This document shows, piece after piece, positions 5,897 to 5,916 of a stretch of DNA of 5,916 bases. Numbering within the stretch: position 1 is the first letter of the stretch; each line of letters begins with the position of its first letter. The notes beneath the pieces are model-generated. The model did no database searches and was not told the DNA's origin. It worked only from the letters and a program-made list of their open reading frames with translations. A program made the translations under genes and the position numbers. The stretch is from CAZGVW01 sp964529265 (GTDB lineage: Bacteria; Planctomycetota; Phycisphaerae; Phycisphaerales; UBA1924): contig CAZGVW010000256.1 in assembly GCA_964529265.1 (NCBI GenBank), positions 1 to 5,916 on the forward strand, in the 5' to 3' direction.

Positions 5897-5916
5897 AAGA
5901 AACAGATTTGGCGGGG

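Overview
The window is about 60-65% GC and reads as chromosomal DNA of a planctomycete, probably of the class Phycisphaerae. The best lineage clue is at 1272-1487 on the minus strand: a short frame ending in WGPC, a proline-rich linker and one perfect dockerin/EF-hand calcium loop, then LLANWS and a stop. That kind of C-terminal tail is typical of secreted Phycisphaerae proteins. Two lipoprotein signals indicate a diderm cell. The lineage call is an inference.

All convincing genes lie on the minus strand, so transcription runs right to left. At the right end (5713-5916) there is no gene. This stretch holds a cluster of three adjacent hairpins and a palindrome, then a possible extended -10 promoter, then a GAGG ribosome binding site. 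Next comes a compact envelope operon: a DUF3302 inner-membrane protein (YiaW/YibI-like), a HlyD-type membrane-fusion adaptor (YiaV/YibH-like) joined to it by an ATGA start/stop overlap, and a NodT/OprM-type outer-membrane lipoprotein channel 46 bases further on. A large gene of a conserved but functionally unknown family follows after a gap of 63 or 96 bases, depending on its start; it may belong to the same transcript. After its TAG stop there are about 240 bases with no complete gene, holding the orphan dockerin-like tail in the same reading frame. Last is an exported lipoprotein of the metal-dependent amidohydrolase family, whose start codon lies inside a 14-base tandem repeat.

Functionally, the first three genes supply the adaptor and outer-membrane channel of a tripartite export system plus a small two-helix membrane partner. 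No RND, MFS, ABC or FUSC pump is encoded here. DUF3302 plus HlyD is a known gene pair in enterobacteria; adding a dedicated outer-membrane channel, and possibly the unknown-family gene, makes this a system worth following up. The amidohydrolase has no visible functional tie to the export genes. I see no tRNA, rRNA, CRISPR array, insertion sequence or phage gene.
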